A DNA stretch of 5,269 bases, taken from assembly GCA_016780525.1 (NCBI GenBank), contig JADHLR010000112.1, positions 1 through 5,269 of the forward strand, given 5' to 3'. Both the position numbers and the translations under genes were made by a program. Each line of letters begins with the position of its first letter. The stretch's first letter is position 1. Positions 4,436-5,269 of the stretch are shown piece by piece. This stretch comes from Candidatus Puniceispirillum sp. GTDB lineage: Bacteria > Pseudomonadota > Alphaproteobacteria > Puniceispirillales > Puniceispirillaceae. The notes under the pieces were generated by a model. The model worked only from the letters and a program-made list of their open reading frames with translations. It searched no databases and had not been told where the DNA came from.

Positions 4436-5080
4436 TTGCCCTTCATAGACATTCTTATTTTTGCTGTCATCGCAGTTCTTCTGGTTTTGCGGTTGCGCTC
4501 TGTTTTGGGCCAGCGTACCGGCTATGAACAACCGCAGGACAATCAGGTAAAAGAAAGCTTTGCTGACAAGGGCAATGCGCCGATCCCATTTCCAAAAGCT
4601 GCTGATAAATCAGCAAAAATTTCAGGAAGCGGGCTGGAAGCTTTGCGCCGTGCTGACCGGCAATTTAATGAAAAAGAGTTTGTGCAGGGCGCAACCGCTG
4701 CTTTTGACATGATCCTGACAGCCTTTGCCGATGGTGATCAGGCGCAATTGAAACGCCTGCTGAGCTATGATTTGTTGCAAAGCTTTATGCAAACCATCCA
4801 TGATCGCACAGCGGCTAAGGAAACGCTTGAAATCACCGTCAATGACATTCGTGAGGTGAGCATTCTGAATGTTGAGCTGGTTGATTCGGTGGCATCGATC
4901 ACCGTGCATTTCCATACAACGCAAACACGTATTGCGCGTGACGAGCAAGGTGAGGTCATGGAGGACAGCGATACCGAGCCGCAGGAATTTATCGATATCT
5001 GGACATTTGAACGCGATCTGACATTGTCTGATCCAAACTGGAAGCTGGCGGAAACCGAGTCAGCTGACGAAGATAACTAA
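4436..5080 (+). CDS. Tim44-like domain membrane protein
   Basis: The 214-residue product has one N-terminal hydrophobic segment (residues about 3-19), then the alphaproteobacterial signature RLRSVLGQRTG (19-29), a charged flexible linker (30-63) and a Tim44/TIM44-like domain from about 64 to 206 (LEALRRADRQFNEKEFVQGA, then AFDMILTAFADGD, LLS, and the final FIDIWTFERDL...NWKLAET). In mitochondria Tim44 tethers the import motor to the inner membrane; bacterial homologues are membrane-bound, with an unsettled role in the envelope. Translation starts at TTG 4436 (read as Met): AGGGGG is well placed and the resulting N-terminus PFIDILIFAVIAVLLVLRLRS matches homologues, while no ATG lies close. It is followed 15 bases later by an Smr-like gene; the mltA gene often found between them in relatives is absent. 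Confidence 0.9.
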   Translation: MPFIDILIFAVIAVLLVLRLRSVLGQRTGYEQPQDNQVKESFADKGNAPIPFPKAADKSAKISGSGLEALRRADRQFNEKEFVQGATAAFDMILTAFADGDQAQLKRLLSYDLLQSFMQTIHDRTAAKETLEITVNDIREVSILNVELVDSVASITVHFHTTQTRIARDEQGEVMEDSDTEPQEFIDIWTFERDLTLSDPNWKLAETESADEDN

Positions 5081-5095
5081 AACCAGAATTATGTA

Positions 5096-5269
5096 ATGCG
5101 ACAAAAGCCGCCTGCCAATAAGGATTTAGATGAAGATAAAATCTTGTGGCAGCGTGTCACCCAGCATGTGACACCCTTGCCCGGGCGGCTGCAAAAAACA
5201 GCCGCGCCGACTCCAGCCGAAACACCAGCCGAAACACCAGTCAAAAAACCGGCTAAAACAGCCGAAAAA
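5096..5269 (+). CDS. Smr-domain family protein, N-terminal part (cut by window end)
   Basis: The frame opens at ATG 5096 and runs through the last base (58 codons, no stop). The visible N-terminus has LWQRVTQHVTPLPGR (residues 17-31), which resembles the conserved lead segment of alphaproteobacterial Smr/MutS2-C-terminal-type proteins (LW..VT..VTPL). It is followed by a low-complexity Pro/Ala/Thr/Lys/Glu linker with a PAET repeat. The Smr nuclease-like domain itself would lie beyond the window, so the call rests on this segment and on the position after a Tim44-like gene. The frame is the same as that of the preceding gene, separated by its TAA and 15 bases; co-transcription is likely. No good ribosome-binding site is seen, and a start-stop ATGTAA at 5091-5096 overlaps the start by one base. 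Confidence 0.7.
   Translation, partial: MRQKPPANKDLDEDKILWQRVTQHVTPLPGRLQKTAAPTPAETPAETPVKKPAKTAEK
5213..5248. repeat. 12-bp tandem repeat in the linker of the Smr-like gene
   Basis: CCAGCCGAAACA is exact at 5213-5224 and 5225-5236, with a decayed third copy CCAGTCAAAAAA at 5237-5248. It encodes PAET-PAET-PVKK in the flexible linker. Such slippage-prone repeats are common in disordered linkers. Confidence 0.8.

Noticed and set aside
4622..4948. Minus-strand open frame opposite the Tim44-like gene
   Set aside because: It is a shadow of a conserved domain on the other strand with no supporting features.

Overview
The window reads as core chromosomal DNA of an alphaproteobacterium. It has moderate base composition by eye, neither very GC-rich nor strongly AT-rich. 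The protein sequences carry alphaproteobacterial versions of conserved motifs, for example RLRSVLGQRTG in the Tim44-like protein, RPGMTE in CoaE and GVSRTSKTP in the PPDK regulator. The gene order (PPDK regulator, maf, coaE, dnaQ, then secB and fxsA on the other strand, a Tim44-like gene and an Smr-like gene) is the block that, in Caulobacter and Rickettsia, lies beside the chromosomal replication origin. Genus-level placement is not possible from the sequence; a marine SAR116-like or Rhodospirillales-type organism is only a guess.

Positions 1-359 hold no convincing protein gene. The stretch has five sites that match the DnaA-box consensus TTATNCACA with at most one mismatch, one weaker site, and a gap-free array of six 12-bp units (215-286). 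With the gene next door homologous to the first gene after the Caulobacter and Rickettsia origins, this is a strong candidate for oriC. The same 12-bp array also leaves a 39-codon reading frame open on the minus strand with a K-P-x-V/L tetrapeptide repeat.

Positions 360-3199 form a tightly packed plus-strand operon. It encodes the PPDK regulatory kinase/phosphorylase (carbon flux at pyruvate/PEP), a Maf nucleotide pyrophosphatase, CoaE (last step of CoA synthesis) and DnaQ (proofreading subunit of DNA polymerase III). Successive genes overlap by 4, 1 and 8 bases. The aroE gene that commonly lies between maf and coaE in relatives is absent.

Positions 3196-4275 are a two-gene minus-strand unit, fxsA then secB (membrane protein and export chaperone). 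It meets dnaQ tail to tail with the stop codons sharing bases. A 160-bp divergent intergenic region with small repeats (4276-4435) separates fxsA from the plus-strand Tim44-like membrane protein gene. That gene is followed after 15 bases by the start of an Smr-family gene cut off by the window end. SecB and the Tim44-like protein both fit a cell-envelope/protein-traffic theme.

No mobile element, CRISPR array, tRNA, rRNA or defence system was seen. The genes are ordinary; the parts most worth a second look are the origin-like region with its 12-mer array, the missing aroE and mltA, and a 14-bp perfect hairpin inside coaE.
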